A DNA stretch of 64,000 nucleotides from Hypericibacter terrae (GTDB lineage Bacteria > Pseudomonadota > Alphaproteobacteria > Dongiales > Dongiaceae): NCBI RefSeq assembly GCF_008728855.1, contig NZ_CP042906.1, positions 2,728,001-2,792,000 of the forward strand, read 5' to 3'. This document shows, piece by piece, positions 57,330 through 64,000 of this stretch (positions are counted from its first letter, which is position 1; each line of letters begins with the position of its first letter). Position numbers and translations under genes: made by a program. The notes beneath the pieces were generated by a model. The model did not search any database. It had not been told where the DNA came from and saw only the letters and a program-made list of their open reading frames with translations.

Positions 57330-58217
57330 ATGGCGCTGAGACCGGGTGATCTGGCAGGACAGGCCGGCGGCCGGGCCCTGATGGCCCTGCCCGCTGCTTT
57401 CGTCTCGATCTTCCTGCTGATCCCACTGGCGCTCAGCATTGTCATCTCCTTTTGGGAGCGCGCGGGTTTCAAGCTCAAACCCGCCTTCACCCTCGCCTCC
57501 TATACGGACTTCCTGGGCGGCGTGCGGCTGGTGGTGCTCGAGCGAAGTCTGGTGGCCGCGGGAATCTCGACCGCCATCGGCCTCGCGATCGCCTACCCCA
57601 TCGCCTATTACCTCGCGCGCCATATGCGCCGCGACCTGGCGCGGAGCATCCTCTTCCTCTTCTCCGTGCCGTTTCTGGTCAATTACGTCATCCGCACCTT
57701 CGCCTGGACCTATCTTCTCGGCCGCACGGGACCGATCAACGAGGCGCTGCAGGCGGCAGGGCTGGTCGGTAAATCCGTCGACTGGCTGCTTTTCAGCGAC
57801 TTCTCGGTCCAGGTCGGATTCGTCACCTCCTACATGCCGTTCATGGTGTTCCCGCTCTGGCTCTCGATCAGCGGGATCGACCGGCGCCTGACCGAAGCCA
57901 GCTGGATCCTCGGTGCCCATCCCTGGGGCACCTTCCTGCGCATCACCTTGCCGCTGTCGTTGCCAGGAATCTTCGCTGCCGCGATTTTCGGCTTCGTCGG
58001 CGCGTTCGGCGACAGCGCCGTGCCGATCATCCTGGGCGGGGTCGGCTATCAGATGATCGGCAACTCGATCACCTCAACGCTCGACGTGCTGAACTATCCG
58101 CTGGCGGCCGCCATGTCGAGCGTGGTCATCCTCGCCATGCTGCTGTTGCTCGGATTCTGGTTTCTCGCCTTCGATCTGCGATCCTTCCTCGGCAAGATCG
58201 TGCGCTGGCGGGTCTGA
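57330..58217 (+). CDS. ABC transporter permease 1 (PotB-like)
   Basis: Inner-membrane permease of 295 residues with six helices. An N-terminal helix ALPAAFVSIFLLIPLALSIVI is followed by a periplasmic loop, and the cytoplasmic EAA-type loop reads EASWILGAHPWGTFLRITLPLSLPG (in part), the ATPase contact. It pairs with the downstream permease. The gene is 16 bp upstream of it and in the same operon as the binding protein. Confidence 0.92.
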   Translation: MALRPGDLAGQAGGRALMALPAAFVSIFLLIPLALSIVISFWERAGFKLKPAFTLASYTDFLGGVRLVVLERSLVAAGISTAIGLAIAYPIAYYLARHMRRDLARSILFLFSVPFLVNYVIRTFAWTYLLGRTGPINEALQAAGLVGKSVDWLLFSDFSVQVGFVTSYMPFMVFPLWLSISGIDRRLTEASWILGAHPWGTFLRITLPLSLPGIFAAAIFGFVGAFGDSAVPIILGGVGYQMIGNSITSTLDVLNYPLAAAMSSVVILAMLLLLGFWFLAFDLRSFLGKIVRWRV

Positions 58218-58233
58218 TGCGCAGGCACCGATC

Positions 58234-59067
58234 ATGAACCGCAGCCATCTGCTCCATCTCCTCGCCTGGAACGGCATCGCCTGGGTGCTGCTGCTGCTCT
58301 ATCTGCCGCTCGTGCCGCCTTTCCTATTCTCGTTCAGTGCGGATGGAACCGTCGGCGGATTGGCGACACCGACGCTGCGCTGGTATGCGGAGCTGCCGAA
58401 TAATCCCCTGCTGACTAAATCCATCGGCACGACACTGGTCGTCGGCATCATCGTGGCCCTCGCCACGCCGCCCCTGGCGCTGCTGGGGGCCATGGCCGTG
58501 CGCCGGTCGCGCTTCAAGCGGCTGTTGCTGATGATGATGCTCTTGCCGCTTTTCATCCCCGGCGTGAGCCTGGGGCTCGCGAGCGCCTTCTTCTTCCGGC
58601 TGTTGGAGCTGCCGCCCTCCTTATGGTCGATTGCCGTGGTCCAGGTCCTCTGGGCCCTTCCCTTCTCGACCATCATCATCTTGACGGTCATGTCCACTTT
58701 CGACCCGGTATTCCTCGAAGCGGCCTACATCCAGGGCGCCAATCGCTGGCGCGCTTTCATCGATATCGAGCTGCCGCTGATCTGGCCAGGCCTCATGGGG
58801 GCGGCTGTCTTCGCGCTGATTCTCTCCTTCAACGAGACGGTTCGCACCGCCCTGGTGCAGGGCCCTTACAACACGATCCAGACTTATATTTGGGCGACCT
58901 ATCTCCAGGTCGGGTTGTCGCCGACCCTGCATGCCTTGATGAGTCTGCTGATCGCCCTGACCCTGGCACTGGTGGTAGTGTTATTAGCCTTCTCGCTGCG
59001 CCAGCCGCGGCGGCTTCGCATCAACCCTGCAGCGCGATCAAATCCTCGCGCGCCAGCCCGACCATGA
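58234..59067 (+). CDS. ABC transporter permease 2 (PotC-like)
   Basis: Inner-membrane permease of 277 residues with six helices. It has the cytoplasmic loop EAAYIQGANRWRAFIDIELPL, which matches the EAA---G consensus. N-terminal AWNGIAWVLLLLYLPLVPPFLFSF is the first helix. The C-terminal 16 codons overlap the 3' end of the ATPase gene (59021-60097) on the opposite strand by 47 bp. Those residues (RSNPRAPARP) are basic and non-conserved. Confidence 0.9.
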   Translation: MNRSHLLHLLAWNGIAWVLLLLYLPLVPPFLFSFSADGTVGGLATPTLRWYAELPNNPLLTKSIGTTLVVGIIVALATPPLALLGAMAVRRSRFKRLLLMMMLLPLFIPGVSLGLASAFFFRLLELPPSLWSIAVVQVLWALPFSTIIILTVMSTFDPVFLEAAYIQGANRWRAFIDIELPLIWPGLMGAAVFALILSFNETVRTALVQGPYNTIQTYIWATYLQVGLSPTLHALMSLLIALTLALVVVLLAFSLRQPRRLRINPAARSNPRAPARP

Positions 59068-60097
59068 TGGTGGTCCCGGGCGCCGCGAGGCTTCGGCTCG
59101 TCGCGCTTGCGACCGCCGTCTGCCCATCGGCGAGCTGCAGCAAATAATCGACGACCGTCCCGCGATAGGTCACCTCCAGTACCTTGGCCTGGAACCGGAT
59201 CGGATAGGTTCTGACATCGTCGAGATGCAGATTTTCCGCACGGATGATGAAGGCCGCCGGACCATCACCTGGAATTCCATCGCCGGAAAGCGCGATCTCG
59301 GCGCCACCGATCCTGACACGCGGGTTGCCGGCAGCATCGCGTTCGACCTTGCCTTGCAGGATGTTGCACCCCCGGAAGAAGCCGGCGACGAAGCGCGTGC
59401 GCGGCCGGCGATAGAGCCGCTCGGGCTCGTCGCATTCGGCGCAGACCCCGTGATTCAGCACCGCAATGCGATCGCTCATCGTCAGCGCTTCCTCCTGGTC
59501 ATGGGTGACATAGATGAACGTCGTCTGTGTCATGCCATGGATGCGTTTGAGCTCGCTCTGCATGGTCCGCCGGATCTTCTCATCCAGCGCCGACAAAGGC
59601 TCGTCCAGCAAGAGCACGGCCGGCTGCGGCGCCAAAGCCCGCGCCAGGGCCACCCGCTGCTGCTCGCCGCCGCTCAAAAGCGTGGCGTTCTTGCCGCCAT
59701 GGCTCGAGAGGCCGACCAGCTCGAGCATCTCGGCTGTACGAGAGGCGATCTTCTCCGCAGGCCAGCCGCGCACCTTGAGCCCATAGCCGACATTCTGCGC
59801 CGCCGTCATATGCGGAAAGATGGCGTAGCTCTGGAACATCATGCCGAGATTGCGCCGCCAGGGCGGCACATGGGTCACATCTTTGCCGGCGATGGTGATG
59901 CGGCCGGAATCCGGCCGCTCCAGACCGGCGATCATGCGCAAGACTGTGGATTTCCCTGAACCGCTGGGCCCCAGCAGGGTGAAGAACTCGCCCTGCTCGA
60001 TCGAGAGGGAAAGATTGTTGGCCGTGACGGCGCCATCGAAACGCTTGTTCACTCCCGACAGCTCAACGATCGTCTCGCCCAAAACCGGCCCCGTCAT
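59021..60097 (-). CDS. ABC transporter ATPase (PotA-like)
   Basis: ATPase of 358 residues. Walker A GPSGSGKST is at about 43-51, Q-loop MMFQSYAIFPHMT, signature LLSGGEQQRVALARALAP, Walker B LLLDEPLSALD and H-loop VTHDQEEA. A C-terminal TOBE-like domain (about 240-358) is typical of the PotA/MalK class. The start at 60097 overlaps the pcp stop. It must serve the permeases and binding protein encoded convergently at 56076-59067, since no other permeases are near. Confidence 0.92.
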   Translation of the reverse strand: MTGPVLGETIVELSGVNKRFDGAVTANNLSLSIEQGEFFTLLGPSGSGKSTVLRMIAGLERPDSGRITIAGKDVTHVPPWRRNLGMMFQSYAIFPHMTAAQNVGYGLKVRGWPAEKIASRTAEMLELVGLSSHGGKNATLLSGGEQQRVALARALAPQPAVLLLDEPLSALDEKIRRTMQSELKRIHGMTQTTFIYVTHDQEEALTMSDRIAVLNHGVCAECDEPERLYRRPRTRFVAGFFRGCNILQGKVERDAAGNPRVRIGGAEIALSGDGIPGDGPAAFIIRAENLHLDDVRTYPIRFQAKVLEVTYRGTVVDYLLQLADGQTAVASATSRSLAAPGTTIMVGLAREDLIALQG

Positions 60098-60765
60098 CCA
60101 CCGAGTTCGTCGGCACAGACCTCGAGGGCCAGATCCAGCGCGCGGCGCATCACCGCCAGATCCATGGATGCGAGGTCGGCGCGCTGCCCCAGCTCCTGCG
60201 TACCCTCGCGCCCGACCTCGGCGATCAACTCCGCTACCTGGGCCGGCATGTAAGGCACATGCATGAAACCACAAAGCCGCTGGCCGCCCTGCTTCTCGAG
60301 CGTTTCGAGGCAGGCATAGAGCGTCGCGTTGCAGAGGAAGGTCCCGGCCGTCTCGGAGAGCCTCGCCGGCACGCCTTCGGCCAGGATGCGCTCCTGGATC
60401 CGGCGCACCGGCCAGCTCGCCTTCAGTGCCACGGCGCCATTGCCCTGGACATCGCCGTCGCGAATCCGGCTACCGGCATTATCGGGTATGTCGAAATCCG
60501 CGAGATTATGAGCGAAGCGTTCGAGCCGGATCATGGTTTCGCCCGGCCAGAGGCCGACGCTGATCACAAGGTCGGGTCTCTCGGCCTCGATGAGATCCTG
60601 GAGCCGCGCCTGCAAGCCGTCGAATTGAACCGGAAGCCCGCGGCCCGCGACCGTCAGGCCCGCGATCGAGGCGCCGTCGATCCCGCGCGCGAGCTCAAAG
60701 GCGGGGTTGCTGCCCCGCCCGCCATAGGGCTCGAAACCCGTAACCAAGGCCTTGCGCTGCCGCAT
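60094..60765 (-). CDS. pcp: Pyrrolidone-carboxylate (pyroglutamyl) peptidase
   Basis: Cysteine peptidase of family C15, 223 residues, which releases N-terminal pyroglutamate. VTGFEPYGGRGSNPA at 8-22 is the family signature (normally GFxPFGG), with the Glu in ERFAHN, catalytic Cys in GTFLCNATLYACLE and catalytic His in GFMHVPYMP. It is slightly divergent, with FEPYGG for FxPFGG and a short C-terminus. It overlaps the ATPase gene by 4 bp. It follows the PhzF gene by 69 bp, in an apparent catabolic operon. Confidence 0.9.
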   Translation of the reverse strand: MRQRKALVTGFEPYGGRGSNPAFELARGIDGASIAGLTVAGRGLPVQFDGLQARLQDLIEAERPDLVISVGLWPGETMIRLERFAHNLADFDIPDNAGSRIRDGDVQGNGAVALKASWPVRRIQERILAEGVPARLSETAGTFLCNATLYACLETLEKQGGQRLCGFMHVPYMPAQVAELIAEVGREGTQELGQRADLASMDLAVMRRALDLALEVCADELGG

Positions 60766-60834
60766 GAGGCTTGCCTCCCGATGAAAGGGCGGCGAAGCCT
60801 AACAAATCCCCGGCGGCGAGGCGAGCGTGACGCC

Positions 60835-61659
60835 TCAGCCTGCCAGTCGCGATCCCTCGGGATGGATGGCGCCGGAGAAGAGCAGCACTGTGCGGCCCAT
60901 CAGGGTCACGCGCGCGCCACGGTCGAGGCCGATCACGATGCCGCCGCGTTGCGAGAGCTGGCGGCCGACCAGGCGCTTCTTGCCCAGGCGCGCCGACCAG
61001 TAAGGCACCAGGGCCAGATGGGCCACGCCGGAGACGGCATCCTCGGGCACGCCATTGGCAGGGGCGAAGAAGCGCGAGACGAAGTCGATGCCGGCCTCGT
61101 CGGCGGGCGCCGTCACCATGACCGCCGGCAGATCGAGCGCCGCCAGGGCCGCCATGTCCGGCTTCAGCGCGCGGATCTGATCCGCCGTCTCATAGAGCGC
61201 CATGTAATGCTTGGCCGCGAGCACCTTCGCCGGCGTCAGACCCAGCGCCTGGGCGACGGGAACCGGATGTTGCGCCGGAATCGAATGCAGCGCCGGAAAA
61301 TCCATGGCGAGGGTCTCGCCCTCGCGCTTCACCGTGATGGTCTCCGCGCCGGAGCGGAACCGCACCTCCTGCAGACCGGGTTCGACCTCGCCCAGCACCA
61401 CATGCGCCGCCGCCAGGGTCGCATGGCCAATGAGATCGACCTCCCGTGTCGGCGTGAACCAGCGGATCTCGTAAGTGCCCTTGCTGCCCACGACGAAGGC
61501 CGTTTCTGACAGGTTGAGCTCGGCCGCAATCGCGAGCAGCAAGGACTCCGTCGGCCAGGCGGGGAGCACGCAGACCGCCGCCGGGTTGCCGGCAAAGGGA
61601 CGCTCCGCAAAGGCATCCACCAGATAAAGCGGGATGCTGGTCGCCTGGCTTGTCGTCAT
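60835..61659 (-). CDS. PhzF-family epimerase/isomerase
   Basis: A 274-residue protein of the PhzF/DapF-like two-domain fold. The first domain begins YLVDAFAERPFAGNPAAV and has the catalytic-Glu motif NLSETAFVV. The linker region FTPTREVDLIGHATLAAAHV is conserved, and the second domain has EDAVSGVAHLALVPYWS and GARVTLMGRT. Most PhzF proteins have unknown substrates. It lies 17 bp after the amidase on the same strand, so it may process the same compound. Confidence 0.88.
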   Translation of the reverse strand: MTTSQATSIPLYLVDAFAERPFAGNPAAVCVLPAWPTESLLLAIAAELNLSETAFVVGSKGTYEIRWFTPTREVDLIGHATLAAAHVVLGEVEPGLQEVRFRSGAETITVKREGETLAMDFPALHSIPAQHPVPVAQALGLTPAKVLAAKHYMALYETADQIRALKPDMAALAALDLPAVMVTAPADEAGIDFVSRFFAPANGVPEDAVSGVAHLALVPYWSARLGKKRLVGRQLSQRGGIVIGLDRGARVTLMGRTVLLFSGAIHPEGSRLAG

Positions 61660-61675
61660 ATCCGTTTCCTCATCT

Positions 61676-63094
61676 TCAGATCGCCGCGCCGTCGCAGCAG
61701 CCGGCCGCCGGATCGAGCAGCAGGCCCTGCCGGTCTTCGACGGCCTGGCCGATCGCGAGCACCGTTTCCTCGTCGAAGGGCCGTCCGACGATCTGCACGC
61801 CCATCGGCAGGCCGGTGCTGTGCAAGCCGCTCGGGACCGACATCGCCGGCGCGCCCGTCATGTTGAAGAAGGAAGTGAACCGCGTCAGCGCATTGCCGAC
61901 CGGCTCCTCCAGCCCATCCGTCGCCACCGCGACCGTGCCGAGCCTGGGCGCCACGATCGGGCAGGTCGGCGTCACGATAGCATCGACGCCCGCCAGCGCC
62001 GCTTCGGTCTCGCGGAGATATTTCTCGAGCATGCGCTGGGCCCGCACATAATGCTCGGCCAGAATGAACTGCGCGAAGGCCAGGCCGCTGCGCACATCCT
62101 CGCCATAGAGGGCCATCTTCTCCGGCAGATAGCGTCGGTGATAGGAAAGCACCTCCGGCATCTGCAGCAGCAGCGATACGGTGCGCGCCTGGGCCAGATC
62201 CGGCAGCGTCACCGGCAGGAGCGTGGCGCCGCGCTCGGCGAGGCGGGCCAGGCAGCGGCGCGTGGCCGCCAGAATCTCGGGGTCGGCATGCTCGAAGAAA
62301 TGACGCTCGGGAACGCCGATGCGCAAACCTTTTACGCCACGCGTCAAGGCTTTTGCGTAGTCGGGCACGACCCATTCGGCCGAACCGCTGTCGCGCGGGT
62401 CGTGGCCGGCCAGTGACTGCAGAACCAGCGCCGCGTCGCCCACACAGCCGGCGATCAGCCCGACATGATCGAGCGACCAGCAATAGGGGATCATGCCATC
62501 GCGGCTGACGCGGCCATAGGTCGGCTTCAATCCCACGAGGCCGCAGAGCGCGGCCGGCACGCGGGTCGAGCCGCCGGTGTCGCTGCCAAGCGCGAAACAG
62601 GCGAGCCCCTGCGCCACCGCGACCGCCGAGCCGCTGCTGGAGCCGCCGGCCATGCGGCCCGGGCCCCAGGGGTTTGGCGGCGTGCCGAAGCGGGCATTCT
62701 CGCCGGTCGTGCCATGCGCGAACTCATGCAGGTTGGCCTTGCCGATCAGGATGGCGCCGGCCGCATTAAGCCGCTCGATCGCGGCGGCATCACGATCGGA
62801 CTGCCAGCCTTCGAGCACCCGCGAGCCCCCCGTGGTCGGCAGGCGGCGCGTCTCGAACAGATCCTTCGCGGCATAGGGCACGCCCGCCAGCGGCCCCGCG
62901 ATCTCGCGCCGCTCGCATCGCCGCGCCGCATCGCGTGCACCCTCGCCATCGACCGAAATATAAGCCTTGGTCTTGTCGTTGAGGCGATCGATCCGGTCCA
63001 GCAGCCGATCGATCATGCCCGTGACCGAGGCCGTGCCTTCGCGGGCCGACGCCGCCAGCCGCGCCGCGGATTCCGTGAGGCAGGGCGCGGGCAT
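61676..63094 (-). CDS. Amidase (amidase signature family)
   Basis: An amidase of 472 residues. The Ser-cisSer-Lys triad is covered by GPLAGVPYAAKDLF (Lys), GGSSSGSAVAVAQG (cis-Ser) and the nucleophile region GSDTGGSTRVPAALCGLVGLKP (in part). AtzE-, GatA- and glutamyl-type amidases share this fold; GatA is unlikely because no GatB or GatC is nearby. The ATG at 63094 overlaps the upstream small gene by 4 bp (ATGA), like amidase plus small-subunit pairs. The substrate is inferred to be an amide taken up by the nearby ABC system. Confidence 0.88.
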   Translation of the reverse strand: MPAPCLTESAARLAASAREGTASVTGMIDRLLDRIDRLNDKTKAYISVDGEGARDAARRCERREIAGPLAGVPYAAKDLFETRRLPTTGGSRVLEGWQSDRDAAAIERLNAAGAILIGKANLHEFAHGTTGENARFGTPPNPWGPGRMAGGSSSGSAVAVAQGLACFALGSDTGGSTRVPAALCGLVGLKPTYGRVSRDGMIPYCWSLDHVGLIAGCVGDAALVLQSLAGHDPRDSGSAEWVVPDYAKALTRGVKGLRIGVPERHFFEHADPEILAATRRCLARLAERGATLLPVTLPDLAQARTVSLLLQMPEVLSYHRRYLPEKMALYGEDVRSGLAFAQFILAEHYVRAQRMLEKYLRETEAALAGVDAIVTPTCPIVAPRLGTVAVATDGLEEPVGNALTRFTSFFNMTGAPAMSVPSGLHSTGLPMGVQIVGRPFDEETVLAIGQAVEDRQGLLLDPAAGCCDGAAI

Positions 63095-63309
63095 CAAGGC
63101 CTGCGCTTCTTGTCGGGGAGGCGTCCGGGCAAGCCGGTCGCGCCGAGGTCGAGGCGGCACAGCGCCTCGACCTCGGTCAGGAATTCCGGAAAACCGGTGA
63201 TGACACCGAATTGCGGTGCCACCAGACCGTCGAGTTCGGCATCGGGCCACCCGACGCTCGGCAGCTCCTCCACCATCCGGCGCAGGCTGTCGCGCGTGAC
63301 GCGTCGCAT
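63094..63309 (-). CDS. Small protein coupled to the amidase
   Basis: A 71-residue protein (MRRVTRDSLRRMVEELPSVG then LVAPQFGVITGFPEFLTEVEALCRLDLG). No family was recognised with confidence. It overlaps the amidase start (ATGA), which resembles the AtzG-type small partners of amidases, though the sequence match is weak. It lies 31 bp after the M24 gene. Confidence 0.6.
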   Translation of the reverse strand: MRRVTRDSLRRMVEELPSVGWPDAELDGLVAPQFGVITGFPEFLTEVEALCRLDLGATGLPGRLPDKKRRP

Positions 63310-63340
63310 GGAAGGCGCTCCTCCGGGCCGAGGCCCGGCG

Positions 63341-64000
63341 CTAGAGGACGGTCAGGCCGCGCGGGAACTCGGTCAGATAGTCGAAACCCTTCTCGGTCAC
63401 GATGATCGAATCGCCAATGCGGGTGCCGTAGCGCCCCTTGACCGTGATCCCGCCATCGACCGCGAAGGCCATGCCGGCCTGCAGCTTCGTCTTGTCGCCC
63501 TTCTTGAGCTGCGGGTCCTCGAGGAAGGAATAGCCGATGCCCCGCCCCGTCCGGTAGGAGAGGCCGAACCCGGCCGAGCGATAGACCTCCTCGGCGGCGG
63601 CATTGACGTCCTCGGCGACGGCGCCCGGTTTCACCAGCGCCAGGGCCGCCTGCTGCGCCTTGACCGTCGTCTCGTAGGTCTTGGCCTGCTCGTCCGTCAC
63701 GCTGCCGACGAAGAACTCGCGATCGAAGCCCAGCTTGAAATGGCGGAAATTCGCGATGCCGCAGAAGCAGAGATAGACCGGGTCGCCCTTGGCGATGCGC
63801 TTCACGGTCGAGCGGCGGTGGACCATGCAGGTATGCCGGCCCGACTGCATGATCTGCAGGTTGTAGATCGTCGGCGAGACATACTCGGCGGCATCGCTGT
63901 TCTGCAGCAGCTCGGCCGCCTTGCGCGTGCCGCCGGCGATGACCGCGAGCGCCACCTCATATTCGGGCACGCCCTCGGCGATGGCGGCCTTGCCGGCCTT
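63341..64000 (-). CDS. M24/creatinase-fold protein lacking metal ligands (5' end outside window)
   Basis: The C-terminal 219 residues of a pita-bread-fold protein; the rest lies beyond 64000. The fold is recognisable by VKPGAVAEDVNAAAEEVY, YRTGRGIGYSFLEDPQL and RYGTRIGDSIIVTEKGFDYL. At the five positions that are D, D, H, E, E in metal-dependent M24 peptidases I read C (VYLCFCG), G (FKLGFD), R (GRGIG), D (AVDGG) and G (RIGDS). This argues for a metal-free hydrolase such as creatinase, or a non-catalytic protein. The preceding genes form an operon with it. Confidence 0.82.
   Translation of the reverse strand, partial: KAGKAAIAEGVPEYEVALAVIAGGTRKAAELLQNSDAAEYVSPTIYNLQIMQSGRHTCMVHRRSTVKRIAKGDPVYLCFCGIANFRHFKLGFDREFFVGSVTDEQAKTYETTVKAQQAALALVKPGAVAEDVNAAAEEVYRSAGFGLSYRTGRGIGYSFLEDPQLKKGDKTKLQAGMAFAVDGGITVKGRYGTRIGDSIIVTEKGFDYLTEFPRGLTVL

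Overview
This 64 kb window is high-GC, densely packed chromosomal DNA. It suggests a free-living alphaproteobacterium of the Rhodospirillales type. The evidence is the gene order: hfq-hflX beside the dusB-ntrB-ntrC-ntrY-ntrX-trkA nitrogen cluster, a fused ispDF, an E1-beta subunit carrying its own lipoyl domain in a ftsB-pdhA-pdhB-pdhC-lpd-lipA cluster, and metG-tatD-holB-tmk. Species identity cannot be read from the sequence alone. I saw no tRNA, rRNA, CRISPR array, insertion sequence or prophage.

Region 1 (1-15.8 kb) is housekeeping. It holds hflX (3' end cut by the window), hfq, a HAD phosphatase, a D-amino-acid aminotransferase, trkA, the two nitrogen two-component systems NtrYX and NtrBC, dusB, a CcsA/YpjD-like membrane protein, ispDF, cinA and a DUF429 protein. 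Two near-identical 17 bp palindromes sit at the start of dusB-ntrBC.

Region 2 (15.8-24.4 kb) is a haem uptake locus, hemP-hmuR-hmuS-hmuT-hmuU-hmuV plus a VOC-fold gene, divergent from a tonB gene across a Fur-like box. A heavily base-paired leader separates hemP from hmuR.

Region 3 (24.4-36.5 kb) has an MscS channel, a COQ10-like protein, and the pyruvate dehydrogenase/lipoate operon (pdhA, pdhB, pdhC, GST, lpd, lipA). Inserted between lpd and lipA are three tandem, diverged paralogues of a small two-helix membrane protein of unknown function. Upstream of ftsB, eight GANTC sites fall in 110 bp.

Region 4 (36.7-46.4 kb) carries, on the minus strand, tmk-holB-metG-tatD-MBL and the cell-wall genes for a D,D-carboxypeptidase, RlpA, an MltB-like transglycosylase, a YdcF protein and a small lipoprotein.

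Region 5 (46.8-64 kb) is accessory metabolism. It has two SDR dehydrogenases and a methyltransferase on the plus strand; a tctCAB uptake operon coupled to a PaaK/CapK-type ligase; a porin; a truncated tctC remnant; and a polyamine-type ABC transporter. The transporter ATPase lies in an opposing catabolic operon with pyroglutamyl peptidase, a PhzF-like protein, an amidase, a small protein and an M24/creatinase-fold protein that runs off the window.
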